NCBI GenBank assembly: GCA_965223255.1
Contig: CBDCWA010000004.1
Coordinates: 2,232,001 to 2,296,000, forward strand
Reading direction: 5' to 3'
Source: CBDCWA01 sp965223255
Lineage (GTDB): Bacteria; Pseudomonadota; Alphaproteobacteria; Rhizobiales; Hyphomicrobiaceae
Length of the DNA stretch: 64,000 bases
The number at the start of each line of letters is the position of its first letter. Within the stretch, counting starts at the first letter, position 1. Position numbers and translations under genes: made by a program. Shown piece by piece: positions 52,139-61,125 of the stretch. Below the pieces are notes generated by a model. The model made no database searches. It was not told where the DNA came from and saw only the letters and a program-made list of their open reading frames with translations.

Positions 52139-53140
52139 TCATCGCTTGGCCTTGAGGAGATCGATTGACGGGCGGGCAAGAGTCTTTTTGTGATGACCGG
52201 TCCTTGCCGCCCGGCCGGTGCCTCTGAGGTTGCGCGATTGAGACTTGCTTTTTTTGAGGGGCCTCGCAGCGATCACGGCATCACCTTTGATCGTTAGACG
52301 TTCCATTTTGCGCCGCGCAGGCAGATAATCGCGCGGTGCATAGTGTTGCGTCGAGCGATTATCCCAGATGACAATCATATCAGGTTCCCAGCGAATGCGT
52401 AATTGGTATTCCGGCGTCTCTGGTAGCTGGTACAGCATGGCCAAAATGGCGTCGCTCTCGAAGTCACGCACATCTTTTATGCGTTTCGTCGTCTGCGGGC
52501 TGACATAGACGACGTGCCGGCCGCTGACCGGATGCTTGCGCACCACAGGATGAATCATATTGGGAAACAGTTCCTCCATTTCCAGCACGCGTTGGCGATC
52601 TTTGCCGCTTGCCGAATAGAGTTCGCGAAACACTTTGAAGTCGTGCACGGCCTCCAAGGTCTCATAGAATGCCTGCAAACTGGGATTCAGCCCGTCGTAA
52701 GCAGCGGTCATACTGGCGATCAGAGTATCGCCACCGAACTCTGGCACGATCTGCGAGCGAAGCAGCGTGGCCGCAGGCGGCTCGGCCCGGAACATTTCAT
52801 CAGAGTGCCATTGATCGGTCGAAAGCGGCGGGCTGTCCTTATCATTGTCGAGGACGATCATTTCCGGCAAGTCCGGCAGGCTTGTGGCAAATGGGTGGAC
52901 CGTTAACGGACCAAGTCCGCGCGCAAACGACACATAGGCCTCTCGTGATATGGATTGATTACGAAACACCAGCACTTCGTGTGCGACCAGCGCGTCATTT
53001 ATCTCGGCAAATATAGCTTCGGACATCGGCTGTGACAGGTCGATATTGCGAATCTCAGCCCCGAGGTGGGGTGCCAACTTCACCACATCTATAGGGGGCT
53101 GCTTACTCTTGGGTTGGGCGGCAGCACTTTTCGTCGCCAT
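52139..53140 (-). CDS. TauD/TfdA-family alpha-ketoglutarate dioxygenase
   Basis: A 333-residue Fe(II)/2-oxoglutarate dioxygenase. The metal triad is H-x-D in TDQWHSDEMF and the distal His in RSTQHYAPRDYLP; the 2-oxoglutarate-binding Arg follows in RKMERLTIKGD. TauD releases sulfite from taurine; TfdA removes 2,4-D side chains. Specific substrate residues cannot be judged here, so taurine or another sulfonate is only a guess supported by neighbouring ComA-like and aminotransferase genes. Start ATG 53140, with GGAG site upstream; a frame to 53164 is also open. A Lys/Arg-rich C-terminal tail of about 50 residues is unusual for the family. Confidence 0.85.
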   Translation of the reverse strand: MATKSAAAQPKSKQPPIDVVKLAPHLGAEIRNIDLSQPMSEAIFAEINDALVAHEVLVFRNQSISREAYVSFARGLGPLTVHPFATSLPDLPEMIVLDNDKDSPPLSTDQWHSDEMFRAEPPAATLLRSQIVPEFGGDTLIASMTAAYDGLNPSLQAFYETLEAVHDFKVFRELYSASGKDRQRVLEMEELFPNMIHPVVRKHPVSGRHVVYVSPQTTKRIKDVRDFESDAILAMLYQLPETPEYQLRIRWEPDMIVIWDNRSTQHYAPRDYLPARRKMERLTIKGDAVIAARPLKKSKSQSRNLRGTGRAARTGHHKKTLARPSIDLLKAKR

Positions 53141-53259
53141 GGCGCGCGTCTCCTGCGATAGCAATCAAGCCCTATGGTGTCACATTAGCCTGCTAGCCCG
53201 CAACCATGGAGCGATCGCAATCTCTTGCATCTGGAAGGGGTTAACGTCACACTAAAGAG

Positions 53260-53646
53260 ATGACAGTGACACAAACACTCGCTGGCTTGATCGGCCTTTA
53301 TTTCCTTGCCGCCGGCATTGGCATTCTGAGCGACCGCACCTACGTCTCTGATTTGATGAAGGACCTGATTGATCGGCCGGCCTTTGGTTTCCTTGGCGGG
53401 ATCATCGCCTTCGTCATCGGTGGCACAATAATAAGCATTCACAATGACTGGACGACTTTGCTCAGCGGATGTGTGACACTTATCGGCTGGGCGAGCCTGG
53501 CCGAGGGTGTCCTGATGCTGGCTTTCCCGAGGCGGTTTCTCAGCCTGTTTTCCGGTTGGGCGGCAGCATCCAAATTGGTTACAATCTTCGGGCTCTTCGC
53601 CGCGGCTGCAGGCGTCGGACTCATCGCGGCGGCTTTTGCAGGTTAG
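53260..53646 (+). CDS. Small four-helix membrane protein of unknown function
   Basis: A 128-residue, strongly hydrophobic protein with about four transmembrane helices (for example LAGLIGLYFLAAGIGIL, GFLGGIIAFVIGGTIISIH, GCVTLIGWASLAEGVLML, FGLFAAAAGVGLIAAAFAG). I do not recognise a family. It stands between the divergent dioxygenase gene and an EamA exporter, and could be a small accessory membrane subunit. Confidence 0.6.
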   Translation: MTVTQTLAGLIGLYFLAAGIGILSDRTYVSDLMKDLIDRPAFGFLGGIIAFVIGGTIISIHNDWTTLLSGCVTLIGWASLAEGVLMLAFPRRFLSLFSGWAAASKLVTIFGLFAAAAGVGLIAAAFAG

Positions 53647-53758
53647 TGCCGGATACGAACACGTAAGCTGACCGCGTGGCGGGACGGGCCGTCCTCGGTC
53701 GTCATCGCTACGGGGCCGGCGCGAGCCGGCACCTTTCAGCACGAGCAAAGGAAGCATC

Positions 53759-54664
53759 TTGTCGACCGCTGGCACGCCCTACACGCCAACCCTGAACAAT
53801 CTGCGCGGCATCATGTGGATGCTTGCCGCGGTAACGGCGCTCACAATGATGTTTGCAATTGTCAAGCAATTGGTATCGGAGTTGCCGGTTTTTGTGGTTG
53901 CCATAATGCGCACCGGCTTTGCGTTGGTGTTGCTGTTGCCCTGGATTATGCGGGTCGGACCGCAAGGGCTTGCGACGAAGCGTCCAGGCACGCATCTCAT
54001 GCGTTCTTTTTTTGGGATCGCGTCGTTCGTTTGTGTGGTCTATGCACTGTCCAAGCTCTTGATGGCCGATGCAATAGTCCTGGCCTTCACCTCTCCGCTC
54101 TGGTCCATTGTCGTCTCGGCGATCATTCTGGGCGAGGTTGCCGGCCCACGCCGCATCATTGCAACTCTGCTCGGCTTTGGCGGTGTCATTTTGATCGTCA
54201 AACCGCAGGGTGGAATTGAACCTGCAACGCTTATCGCGTTGGGCAGCGCCCTATTGACGGCCCTTGCGATGATAATGGTGAAACGCCTGAGCACCACAGA
54301 GCCGCCGACCCGGAATGTGTTCTACTTTTTTGTTTTCGGTACACTTATGTTGTTGGTGCCAGCGACCATTTCCTGGCAGACGCCGACACTTGAGCAATTC
54401 GGCTGGTTGTTCGCCGCGGGCCTGTTGGGTGTCGTTGGGCAGGACTGGCTGGCACGCGCCTATGATGCCGGCGAGGTCACGATCATCGCACCTTTTGATT
54501 TCCTGCGCTTGCCCATTGCCGCGCTTTTGGGCTTTCTGCTGTTCGATGAAATCCCGGATAGCTGGACGATCCTTGGTACGGCCATTATTTTTTCGGCCTC
54601 GCTTTATATTGCGCGGCGCGAAGCGCAGGCCAGATCAGCGACAACACCTGAGCCACAATCCTGA
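53759..54664 (+). CDS. EamA/DMT-superfamily transporter
   Basis: A 301-residue membrane protein with about ten helices and two EamA repeats (for example GIMWMLAAVTALTMMFAIVKQL and VLAFTSPLWSIVVSAIILGE). The start is TTG 53759 with an AAAGGA site seven bases upstream; no ATG near the correct place. A small palindromic hairpin (GCCGGC at 53715-53720 and 53725-53730) lies upstream. The substrate is unknown. It is read away from the aminotransferase operon. Confidence 0.83.
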   Translation: MSTAGTPYTPTLNNLRGIMWMLAAVTALTMMFAIVKQLVSELPVFVVAIMRTGFALVLLLPWIMRVGPQGLATKRPGTHLMRSFFGIASFVCVVYALSKLLMADAIVLAFTSPLWSIVVSAIILGEVAGPRRIIATLLGFGGVILIVKPQGGIEPATLIALGSALLTALAMIMVKRLSTTEPPTRNVFYFFVFGTLMLLVPATISWQTPTLEQFGWLFAAGLLGVVGQDWLARAYDAGEVTIIAPFDFLRLPIAALLGFLLFDEIPDSWTILGTAIIFSASLYIARREAQARSATTPEPQS

Positions 54665-54691
54665 CGCGGCACCCGCGCCTCGCGGACGCCA

Positions 54692-56020
54692 TTAGTCCAA
54701 TCGGTCCAGTGCCTGGCCAAGTGTCGCGACCAATTCATCGATCTGTTCGGTTTCGATGATCAGCGGCGGGGACATGGCAAGGCAATTCCCCGTTTGGCGC
54801 AACAGGACGCCGTTCTCGAAACAGTCAATGAAGGCATCGTAGGCGCGCGCGGTTGATCCAGGCTCGCGCGGGGCAAGTTCGACGGCACCCATCAGGCCGA
54901 TATTACGAATATCGATAACGTGCGGGCGCCCACGTAGCGAATGCAACGCTTGCTCGAATTGGGGTGCGAGTTCACGGGCGCGGTCAAACAGCTTTTCGTC
55001 CTGGTAGACGTCGAGCGCCGCAAGCCCGGCCGCGCATGCCAGCGGATGCGCCGAATAAGTATAGCCGTGGAACAACTCGATCATGCCTTCCGGCCCCTGC
55101 ATCAGAGCATCGTGAATCCGGCTTTCAACACCGACAGCTGCCATCGGAACAGCGGCATTGGTCAAACCCTTTGCCATCGTGATCATGTCAGGTTGGATGT
55201 CGAATCGTTCCGCGGCAAAAGCCGCACCCGTGCGCCCAAAGCCCGTGATGACTTCGTCGAAAATCAACAGAATGTCATGGTGCGTGCAAATCTCGCGCAG
55301 CGTTTCCAGATAGCCCTTGGGCGGCACCAGCACACCGGTGGAGCCGGCAACCGGCTCGACGATAACGGCGGCAATCGTGTCAGCACCATGCTGCGCGATA
55401 ATAGTCTCCAGCGCATTGGCCAGGTGTGCGCCCCAATCAGGCTGCCCCCGACTAAAAGCCATTTCCTCCAAATTATGCGTGTGCGGGAGGTGATCAACGC
55501 CGCTAAGCAGGTTGGCAAACTGCTGCTGGTTGGCGGCAATACCGCCGACCGAAGTTCCGCCGAATCCAACACCATGATAGCCGCGCTCGCGGCCGACGAA
55601 ACGGGTTCGTTTCGTATCGCCACGCGCGTGGTGATAGGCAAGCGCAATCTTCAAGGCTGTGTCGACAGCTTCCGATCCCGAGTTTGCAAAGAACACATGA
55701 TCGATTGTCCCCGGCAACATCGCGGCCAGCCGCGAGGCCAGGGCAAATGCGTCGGGATGTCCCATTTGGAAGGCCGTACTGTAATCCATCACCTCAGCTT
55801 GAGACTTGATAGCATCGGTGATCCGTCGGCGTCCGTGACCAGCATTTACACACCACATGCCCGCAATCCCGTCGAGAACCTTGCGGCCATCGGCGGTCGT
55901 ATAGTGCACGCCCTCCGCGCCAACGAGCAGTCTGGGTGCCGACTTGAACTGCCGATTGGCAGTAAACGGCATCCAATACGCACTAAGATCATTCGCACCG
56001 GTCCGAGGTCTATCTTGCAT
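54692..56020 (-). CDS. Class III aminotransferase (omega-amino acid/pyruvate type)
   Basis: A 442-residue PLP enzyme of the class III aminotransferase family, similar to omega-amino acid:pyruvate and taurine/pyruvate transaminases. It begins DLSAYWMPFTANRQFKSAPR, contains GSEAVDTALKIALAYHHARG and FANSGSEAVD in the PLP-phosphate region, the acid pocket DEVITGFGRTG and the Schiff-base Lys in MAKGLTNAAVPM. Start ATG 56020 has a GGGAG site eight bases upstream; an ATG at 56083 gives an additional 21 residues without one. The substrate could be taurine, beta-alanine or another omega-amine. Confidence 0.88.
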   Translation of the reverse strand: MQDRPRTGANDLSAYWMPFTANRQFKSAPRLLVGAEGVHYTTADGRKVLDGIAGMWCVNAGHGRRRITDAIKSQAEVMDYSTAFQMGHPDAFALASRLAAMLPGTIDHVFFANSGSEAVDTALKIALAYHHARGDTKRTRFVGRERGYHGVGFGGTSVGGIAANQQQFANLLSGVDHLPHTHNLEEMAFSRGQPDWGAHLANALETIIAQHGADTIAAVIVEPVAGSTGVLVPPKGYLETLREICTHHDILLIFDEVITGFGRTGAAFAAERFDIQPDMITMAKGLTNAAVPMAAVGVESRIHDALMQGPEGMIELFHGYTYSAHPLACAAGLAALDVYQDEKLFDRARELAPQFEQALHSLRGRPHVIDIRNIGLMGAVELAPREPGSTARAYDAFIDCFENGVLLRQTGNCLAMSPPLIIETEQIDELVATLGQALDRLD

Positions 56021-56189
56021 CGCGGCCAACTCCCAATTTTCGTCAAGACGAAACATCAATGATGTCGAATGATTGTTCCCCATACCATGGACTGCGGCAA
56101 GCGCTTAATGAGAGAGAATGGAACTAGGTACTGCTAAGACCATCGGGGTTACGACTCCTGTTAGCGCAATCGGCCCTGGGGAACCAAGG

Positions 56190-56612
56190 TTACGCCAAGT
56201 ATGAATAGGCTGCCCGGGCGCCGGAGCCCAAAACCTGCGTCACCAATTCAGCAATTGTTTCTGCCACGGTTGCCCGCCCGATATTGCTCGAAAGTTGGCG
56301 CAATTTGTCGCCACGACAGACGGCCGTTGCAGGATCATCCAGGAAGGTCAATCCCTCAAAGGATCGAGGTGTAAGGTTTAGTGCGCCGGTTGCCGGATCC
56401 TGCCGCAAATAGCCGGTGTCTTTGAGCCACTGCCACGCCGCCTCGATGATCGCTAGATGACACGTTCGTGTTGCGGGATCGTCTGCAAGCCCGAGGCGAT
56501 CTACAAGCTCTGCGGCAGTCGTTGCTCGGCCCAAGGGAAAAACCTCATAAAGCGCAGCGAAGGTTGCCCCGGCATAAATCCGAAATAGATCGATATTGGC
56601 CTGTTCCTTCAT
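56190..56612 (-). CDS. Unknown 140-residue helical protein
   Basis: I do not recognise this protein. It is helical, starting MKEQANIDLFRIYAGATFAALYEVFP; residues about 30-75 (TTAAELVDRLGLADDPATR and IIEAAWQWLKDTGYLR) look like a winged-helix-type domain. Its start overlaps the stop of the PNPOx-like gene by four bases (ATGA), indicating translational coupling, and thus a shared function is likely. No export signal or cysteine motif is present. Confidence 0.6.
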   Translation of the reverse strand: MKEQANIDLFRIYAGATFAALYEVFPLGRATTAAELVDRLGLADDPATRTCHLAIIEAAWQWLKDTGYLRQDPATGALNLTPRSFEGLTFLDDPATAVCRGDKLRQLSSNIGRATVAETIAELVTQVLGSGARAAYSYLA

Positions 56613-57235
56613 AATGTGTCCTCCAGCGCCTGATTTGTGCCCCTGAGGTGGGCAAGTTCGGATTCAAGATGGGCGATACGCGCAAGCAGCTCTTGCTGCG
56701 CCGCTTCGACGACGTGAGCATCGATTTTTTGTGGGATATGCGCCGGACAATTGACATCCCAGGCTGCAACCTCGAACACGACCGCGCGTTCCGGCCGCGC
56801 CGTATAGCTTGGATCGACCAATTGCTCCAACAGCGCGGGATTGTCCTCGACGATATGGGCGCGTCCCCAGATCTTGATGCGCTGGCGATTGGCGTAGTTC
56901 ATGACAAAGATATAGGCCTTGTCGTTTTCCGCGAGATTGCCAACGGAGATGTATTGGCGGTTACCGGAAAAATCCGCAAATGCGAGCGTGTGCTCATCGA
57001 TGACCTTGAGCAATCCTTTTGGTCCTCCGCGATGCTGGATATAGGGCTGACCGTCGGCGGTCGCGGTGGCGAGATAAAAGCTATCCGCATTGTCGAGAAA
57101 CGAGTTTAACGGCTCTGTAATGGTATTCGGCCAATCGCGTTTATTGGCTAGTTTGGCGTAACCGTCGCGCGATCCGCGCCGTCTTTGTTGATCTTTCACA
57201 GACGCGGTGAAGGCGATGTCTGATACGTAAGTCAT
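56609..57235 (-). CDS. Pyridoxamine 5'-phosphate oxidase-like flavoprotein
   Basis: A 208-residue split beta-barrel FMN protein of the PNPOx-like family. FYLATATADGQPYIQHRGGPKG and IKIWGRAHIVED are typical; the C-terminal part (AQQELLARIAHLESELAHLRG) is a coiled coil. General pattern resembles the 'pyridoxamine 5-phosphate oxidase family protein' group linked to nitroreductase-type reactions; substrate unknown. The start is ATG 57235; an upstream ATG at 57313 is unconserved. It is coupled to the following unknown gene. Confidence 0.78.
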   Translation of the reverse strand: MTYVSDIAFTASVKDQQRRRGSRDGYAKLANKRDWPNTITEPLNSFLDNADSFYLATATADGQPYIQHRGGPKGLLKVIDEHTLAFADFSGNRQYISVGNLAENDKAYIFVMNYANRQRIKIWGRAHIVEDNPALLEQLVDPSYTARPERAVVFEVAAWDVNCPAHIPQKIDAHVVEAAQQELLARIAHLESELAHLRGTNQALEDTL

Positions 57236-57321
57236 GCTGGGCCTCGGTTTAAGAAGGGCAGGAGTGGGCAGACATCGCAACCAATCGGGGGTGATCACGA
57301 TGTCTATTCTCAAATGTATTC

Positions 57322-58344
57322 TCAGCCGGCCGACACATGCCGTTTCAGGAAGGCGAGCATGCGTGCGGCGATGAAGGCGCCATATTCTTCCAGCGCGAAG
57401 TGACCGGTATTGAGCAGATGAAACTCCATCGTCTTGAGGTCGCGCTTATAGGGGTGCGCACCGGCTGCCGGGAAAATCTGATCGTTCTTGCCCCATACGA
57501 TCAGCGTTGGCGGTTGATGCCTGCGGAAAAGGGCCTGCCACTTTTTGTAGTGGCCAACGTTCGTCCCATAGTCGAGAAATAGATCCAGTTGGATATCTTT
57601 GCTACCGGGCCGGTCAAGCAGGAACTGATCGGTGTGCCAGTTGTCGGGGCTGACCGCTTCGACATTGCTGACCCCGTGGGTGTATTGCCATTTGGTGGCC
57701 CCGATGGTTAGGAACTGGCGCAGCGCGTTCCGCTTTGCCGGGTTCTTCGGGTCCGCCCAGTATGCTTTGATCGGGTCCCAGAACTTTTGCAGGCCTTCAA
57801 CATAGGCATTGCCGTTTTGAATGATGAAGGCCGTTACGCGTTCTGGCGCTTTGGCGAACACCCGGAACCCGATGGGCGCCCCATAGTCCATAAGATAAAG
57901 CGCATATCGCTTTACACCTTTCTGCTTCAGAAACGATTGAACCACATTGGCGTAGTTGGCGAACGTGTATTTGAAAGTCTCCCGCGATGGCATATCGCTG
58001 GCCCCGAAGCCGGGATAGTCAGGTGCAAGTACGTGATAGCGTTTCGCCAGCGCCGGAATGAGTTTGCGGTATTGCTGCGACGACGTCGGGAAGCCATGCA
58101 GCAAGAGCACCGTTGGACGATTAGGCGCACCGGCTTCGCGATAGGCGACCGTCACGCCGTCAATCTTCACTGATCGATAACGGACAGCGATGGTGTCGCT
58201 CTCTTCTGCAACGGCTTTCGCGGTCGCCTGCGGCGCGCTTGGGAGGGATGAGATGACAGCCGCACCAGTAAAGACAGCGATTGCAGCGCCAGCAATCACG
58301 GCGAGCGGTTTCGAGGTGGTTAGGTCCTTGATGGAAAATGGCAT
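57322..58344 (-). CDS. Exported alpha/beta hydrolase, Asp-nucleophile type
   Basis: A 340-residue hydrolase related to epoxide hydrolases and haloalkane dehalogenases. A signal peptide or anchor spans residues about 12-42 (PLAVIAGAAIAVFTGAAVI). LLHGFPTSS carries the oxyanion hole; the nucleophile is D153 in YLMDYGAPIGF, which marks the Asp-nucleophile group; the catalytic His is in NTGHFALEEYG. The gene is divergent from a tetR gene across two identical-looking palindromic operators, so it is very probably its target. The start ATG 58344 has AAGGA upstream; the alternative 58368 lies inside the first operator. Confidence 0.85.
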   Translation of the reverse strand: MPFSIKDLTTSKPLAVIAGAAIAVFTGAAVISSLPSAPQATAKAVAEESDTIAVRYRSVKIDGVTVAYREAGAPNRPTVLLLHGFPTSSQQYRKLIPALAKRYHVLAPDYPGFGASDMPSRETFKYTFANYANVVQSFLKQKGVKRYALYLMDYGAPIGFRVFAKAPERVTAFIIQNGNAYVEGLQKFWDPIKAYWADPKNPAKRNALRQFLTIGATKWQYTHGVSNVEAVSPDNWHTDQFLLDRPGSKDIQLDLFLDYGTNVGHYKKWQALFRRHQPPTLIVWGKNDQIFPAAGAHPYKRDLKTMEFHLLNTGHFALEEYGAFIAARMLAFLKRHVSAG

Positions 58345-58364
58345 TGCAGGGTCCTTTCGGTCAT

Positions 58365-58386
58365 ACATTTACAGATCAGTTAATGT
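58365..58386. promoter_or_regulatory. TetR-type operator 1 (22-bp imperfect palindrome)
   Basis: The left half ACATTTACAGA and the inverted right half agree at 9 of 11 positions around a central GATC. It begins 21 bases upstream of the hydrolase start at 58344. A second copy of the same right half is 34 bases away at 58399-58420. Confidence 0.6.
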
Positions 58387-58398
58387 TGGACGCCACAT

Positions 58399-58420
58399 AC
58401 ATGTACCGATCAGTTAATGT
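58399..58420. promoter_or_regulatory. TetR-type operator 2 (22-bp imperfect palindrome)
   Basis: ACATGTACCGA and the shared right half TCAGTTAATGT agree at 8 of 11 positions. Centre-to-centre distance to operator 1 is 34 bases (about three helical turns), so two dimers could bind on one face of the DNA. The tetR gene starts 124 bases further at 58544. Confidence 0.55.
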
Positions 58421-58543
58421 TATCAAGTCACAAAATTGTGAGAAAGCCGAGCGTTTGCCTTAGTTTGATTAAACAGAGGGGAGCCATTAGGTACTTGTAT
58501 CGCTAGAATGGCGTAACAGATCGGTAAGGGTTGTGATTGGAAA

Positions 58544-59110
58544 ATGAGCTCTTCAAAACGCGACCAGCTTGTCAGGAAGGCCCTTGAGGTCTTCTATCGC
58601 AATGGCTTCCACGCCACCGGTATGGACAAGCTCGCCATCGAGACCGGCGTCTCCAAGACGGCCATGTACAAGCATTTCCGGACTAAGGGAGACTTGATCC
58701 TGGCCGTACTTCGCTTGCGCGACGAGGAGTTTCGCAATTGGTTTTCGCGCCGTATTGATGAGCTTGCCAGTGCGCCCAAGGCTCAATTGGTTGCAAGCTT
58801 CGATGTCCTCGGCGAATGGTTTTCACAAAAGGGTTTTCGCAGCTGCATGTTCATCAAGGCCTCGTCCGAGTATCAAGACGCCGATGATCCAATCCACGTT
58901 GCAGCTGCTGAGCACAAAAGACTGCTGCTCGGTTACATGAGTGACCTGGCTCGGACGGCCAACGCAACGGACCCGGAGATGTTAGCCCGGCAACTGTTGT
59001 TGTTGCAGGAAGGGGCCATCGTAACCGCGCATCTGCAAGGGGTGGAGCGCATTGCAAATGATGCACGCGCCGCCGCTGTGGTGTTGATTGATAACGCCTG
59101 CGATGGGTAA
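58544..59110 (+). CDS. TetR-family repressor
   Basis: A 188-residue regulator with an N-terminal TetR helix-turn-helix (NGFHATGMDKLAIETGVSKT then AMYKHFRTKGDLI, residues about 18-52) and a variable helical ligand domain. It is divergent from the exported hydrolase gene, and the intervening 200 bases contain two related palindromes; I infer that it represses the hydrolase and possibly itself, and responds to the hydrolase's substrate. No other gene follows it directly. Confidence 0.9.
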   Translation: MSSSKRDQLVRKALEVFYRNGFHATGMDKLAIETGVSKTAMYKHFRTKGDLILAVLRLRDEEFRNWFSRRIDELASAPKAQLVASFDVLGEWFSQKGFRSCMFIKASSEYQDADDPIHVAAAEHKRLLLGYMSDLARTANATDPEMLARQLLLLQEGAIVTAHLQGVERIANDARAAAVVLIDNACDG

Positions 59111-59320
59111 CGGCGTCGTTCTTTTTGATCTTGAGTTTCGGGTATCCTATAAGCTGAGCGTGTCAGGAGCAGCGTGCATGAGCCAAGGCGCGCCTAGTCA
59201 GCCCATTGGGCCGTCACGCTGCATCCTGCGCAAGGCGTTTTGCCGCACTCATCTTAGCTCGCGATGACGGTTCATCGGTCTAAGGTCACACCGGAACTAT
59301 AAAACCTGGAGCTGAAGTCC

Positions 59321-60529
59321 ATGGCACAATTGATCGCGCCGCACGGGAATCACGTCCTCATGCCTCTTTATGTTGAGGATGCGACTGCGCGTGCAGCTCT
59401 CGCAAGGGAAGCTGAGACGCTGCCGTCATTGGTGATATCCTCAGCCGCAGCTGCCAACGCCGTCATGCTCGCCGGCGGCTATTTCACGCCCCTCAGCGGC
59501 TACATGGACAAGGCCGATGCCTTGGCGGTCGGGCAGGATATGCATACGACCAGCGGGGTTTTTTGGCCGGTTCCCATACTCAATTTGCTGCACGAGGCCG
59601 CCAACGTGCAGCCGGGCGATCGCATCGCACTAAAGGACCCAAACGTTGACGGCAATCCGGTTCTGGCCGTGCAAACCGTTACGAAGTGTGAGGAGTTTAC
59701 GTCGAGCGAAATTTTAGCCCTCAGCGAGCAAGTCTTCGGCACTTCGGACCAAGCTCATCCAGGCGTGGCAGAGTTTCTCGCGCAGGGCCGGATCGCGCTG
59801 TCCGGTCCCATTCAAGTGCTGAACTATAGTTATTTTGAGAGCGACTTCCCAGACACGTTCCGCACTGCCGTCAGCATTCGAAACGAAATTGCGCAAAGAG
59901 GTTGGAGCAAGATCGTCGCGTTTCAGACCCGCAATCCCATGCATCGCGCCCACGAAGAGCTTTGCAGAATGGCAATGGAACGGCTCAACGCCGACGGTCT
60001 GGTCATCCACATGCTGCTAGGAAAACTGAAGCCGGGTGATATTCCGGCCGACGTGCGGGATGCGGCTATCCGCAAGATGGTTGATTTATATTTCCCGCCC
60101 AACACTGCAATGATCACCGGCTACGGCTTCGATATGCTTTATGCCGGTCCCAGAGAAGCGCTGCTGCATGCTGTCTTCCGCCAGAATATGGGCGCAACGC
60201 ACTTCATCGTCGGGCGCGACCATGCCGGCGTAGGTGATTATTACGAACCCTTCGCTGCGCAGGAGATCTTTGACCAGATACCGTCTGACGCGCTTCGCAT
60301 AGAACTATTCAAGGCAGACCATACGGCCTACTCCAAAAAGTTGCACAAGGTGGTCATGATGTGTGAGGCGCCGGATCATACGCAGGATGATTTTGTCTTG
60401 CTCTCCGGCACTGCTGTGCGTGAAATGTTGGGTAATGGCATTGCCCCGCCAGGCGAGTTCTCCCGTCCCGAGGTGGCACAAATCCTTATGGATTACTATC
60501 AAAATGAGCCGACGCCCGACGCCTCATGA
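59321..60529 (+). CDS. sat: Sulfate adenylyltransferase (ATP sulfurylase, dissimilatory type)
   Basis: A 402-residue homomeric ATP sulfurylase. Motifs: QTRNPMHRAHEEL (Q-x-RNP-x-HR-x-HE), the nucleotide-binding GRDHAGVGDYYE and SGTAVREMLGNG at the C-terminus. In sulfur-oxidising bacteria the enzyme makes ATP and sulfate from APS and pyrophosphate. It is the same enzyme family used by sulfate reducers in the opposite direction. The aprA gene lies within 3 kb, supporting an oxidation pathway. It is read alone, 210 bases after the tetR gene. Length fits. Confidence 0.95.
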   Translation: MAQLIAPHGNHVLMPLYVEDATARAALAREAETLPSLVISSAAAANAVMLAGGYFTPLSGYMDKADALAVGQDMHTTSGVFWPVPILNLLHEAANVQPGDRIALKDPNVDGNPVLAVQTVTKCEEFTSSEILALSEQVFGTSDQAHPGVAEFLAQGRIALSGPIQVLNYSYFESDFPDTFRTAVSIRNEIAQRGWSKIVAFQTRNPMHRAHEELCRMAMERLNADGLVIHMLLGKLKPGDIPADVRDAAIRKMVDLYFPPNTAMITGYGFDMLYAGPREALLHAVFRQNMGATHFIVGRDHAGVGDYYEPFAAQEIFDQIPSDALRIELFKADHTAYSKKLHKVVMMCEAPDHTQDDFVLLSGTAVREMLGNGIAPPGEFSRPEVAQILMDYYQNEPTPDAS

Positions 60530-60541
60530 CCGAGGCTCTCC

Positions 60542-60907
60542 TTAGAGGTCGGTATATTTTGTCGCCGTCCCCCGCGCCTTTTGTATCGGATACTTCTTTG
60601 CATTCATCGCAATTTTGTCTGCCGCTGCAGCTTGCAGATCCAGGCCCACGCGCTCTGCAATCAAAAGCAGATAGAGCAGCACGTCGGCGCACTCTTCAGC
60701 AAGCCGTTGACGCAACGGGTCTGCTTCAGCCTCGCTTTCAAATTCCTCGGCCGGCTTCCATTGCGTCAGTTCCAATAGCTCACTCGCCTCCAGGTTCAGC
60801 GACAAGATCAAATCCTTAAGCGAGTGAAATTGGCGCCAGTCCCGCGCATCTCTGAACGCGAGCAGGCGTTTCGTAAGGTCGTCGAGTGATGGGCTATCGT
60901 TGGCCAT
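60542..60907 (-). CDS. MazG-like nucleotide pyrophosphohydrolase
   Basis: A 121-residue all-alpha MazG/dCTPase-type protein, which hydrolyses (d)NTPs to monophosphates and pyrophosphate. It contains the family's metal-binding EASELLELTQW and EECADVLLYLLLIAERVG pattern (E-x-x-E and E-x-x-D). Start ATG 60907 gives MANDSPSLDDLTKRLLAF; a frame to 61054 adds 49 residues without support. It is convergent with sat (12 bases) and could be a housekeeping nucleotide cleaner. Confidence 0.85.
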   Translation of the reverse strand: MANDSPSLDDLTKRLLAFRDARDWRQFHSLKDLILSLNLEASELLELTQWKPAEEFESEAEADPLRQRLAEECADVLLYLLLIAERVGLDLQAAAADKIAMNAKKYPIQKARGTATKYTDL

Positions 60908-61125
60908 GGCAGAGTCCGGTTTTGCAAATTGCGCTAAGTTGTGGGTCTCAGGATGTGGCGCCCTCGCACCCAAATGGTCAAAATTCACAGCAGCAAAAAA
61001 CGCAATCATAGGGCGCCGGGGAAAGTAAAGCCCAAACGCCACAGTGACGCGCAATTCAGGTGGATCACCGGCATAGTCCTGCAGGAGAGTTGCCCGCCGG
61101 GCGAAAGTCCGCTACGTCGATCGCC

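Noticed and set aside
54941..56062. 373-residue + strand frame over the class III aminotransferase
   Set aside because: Antisense to a clearly conserved enzyme with all motifs; the open frame follows from high GC content.
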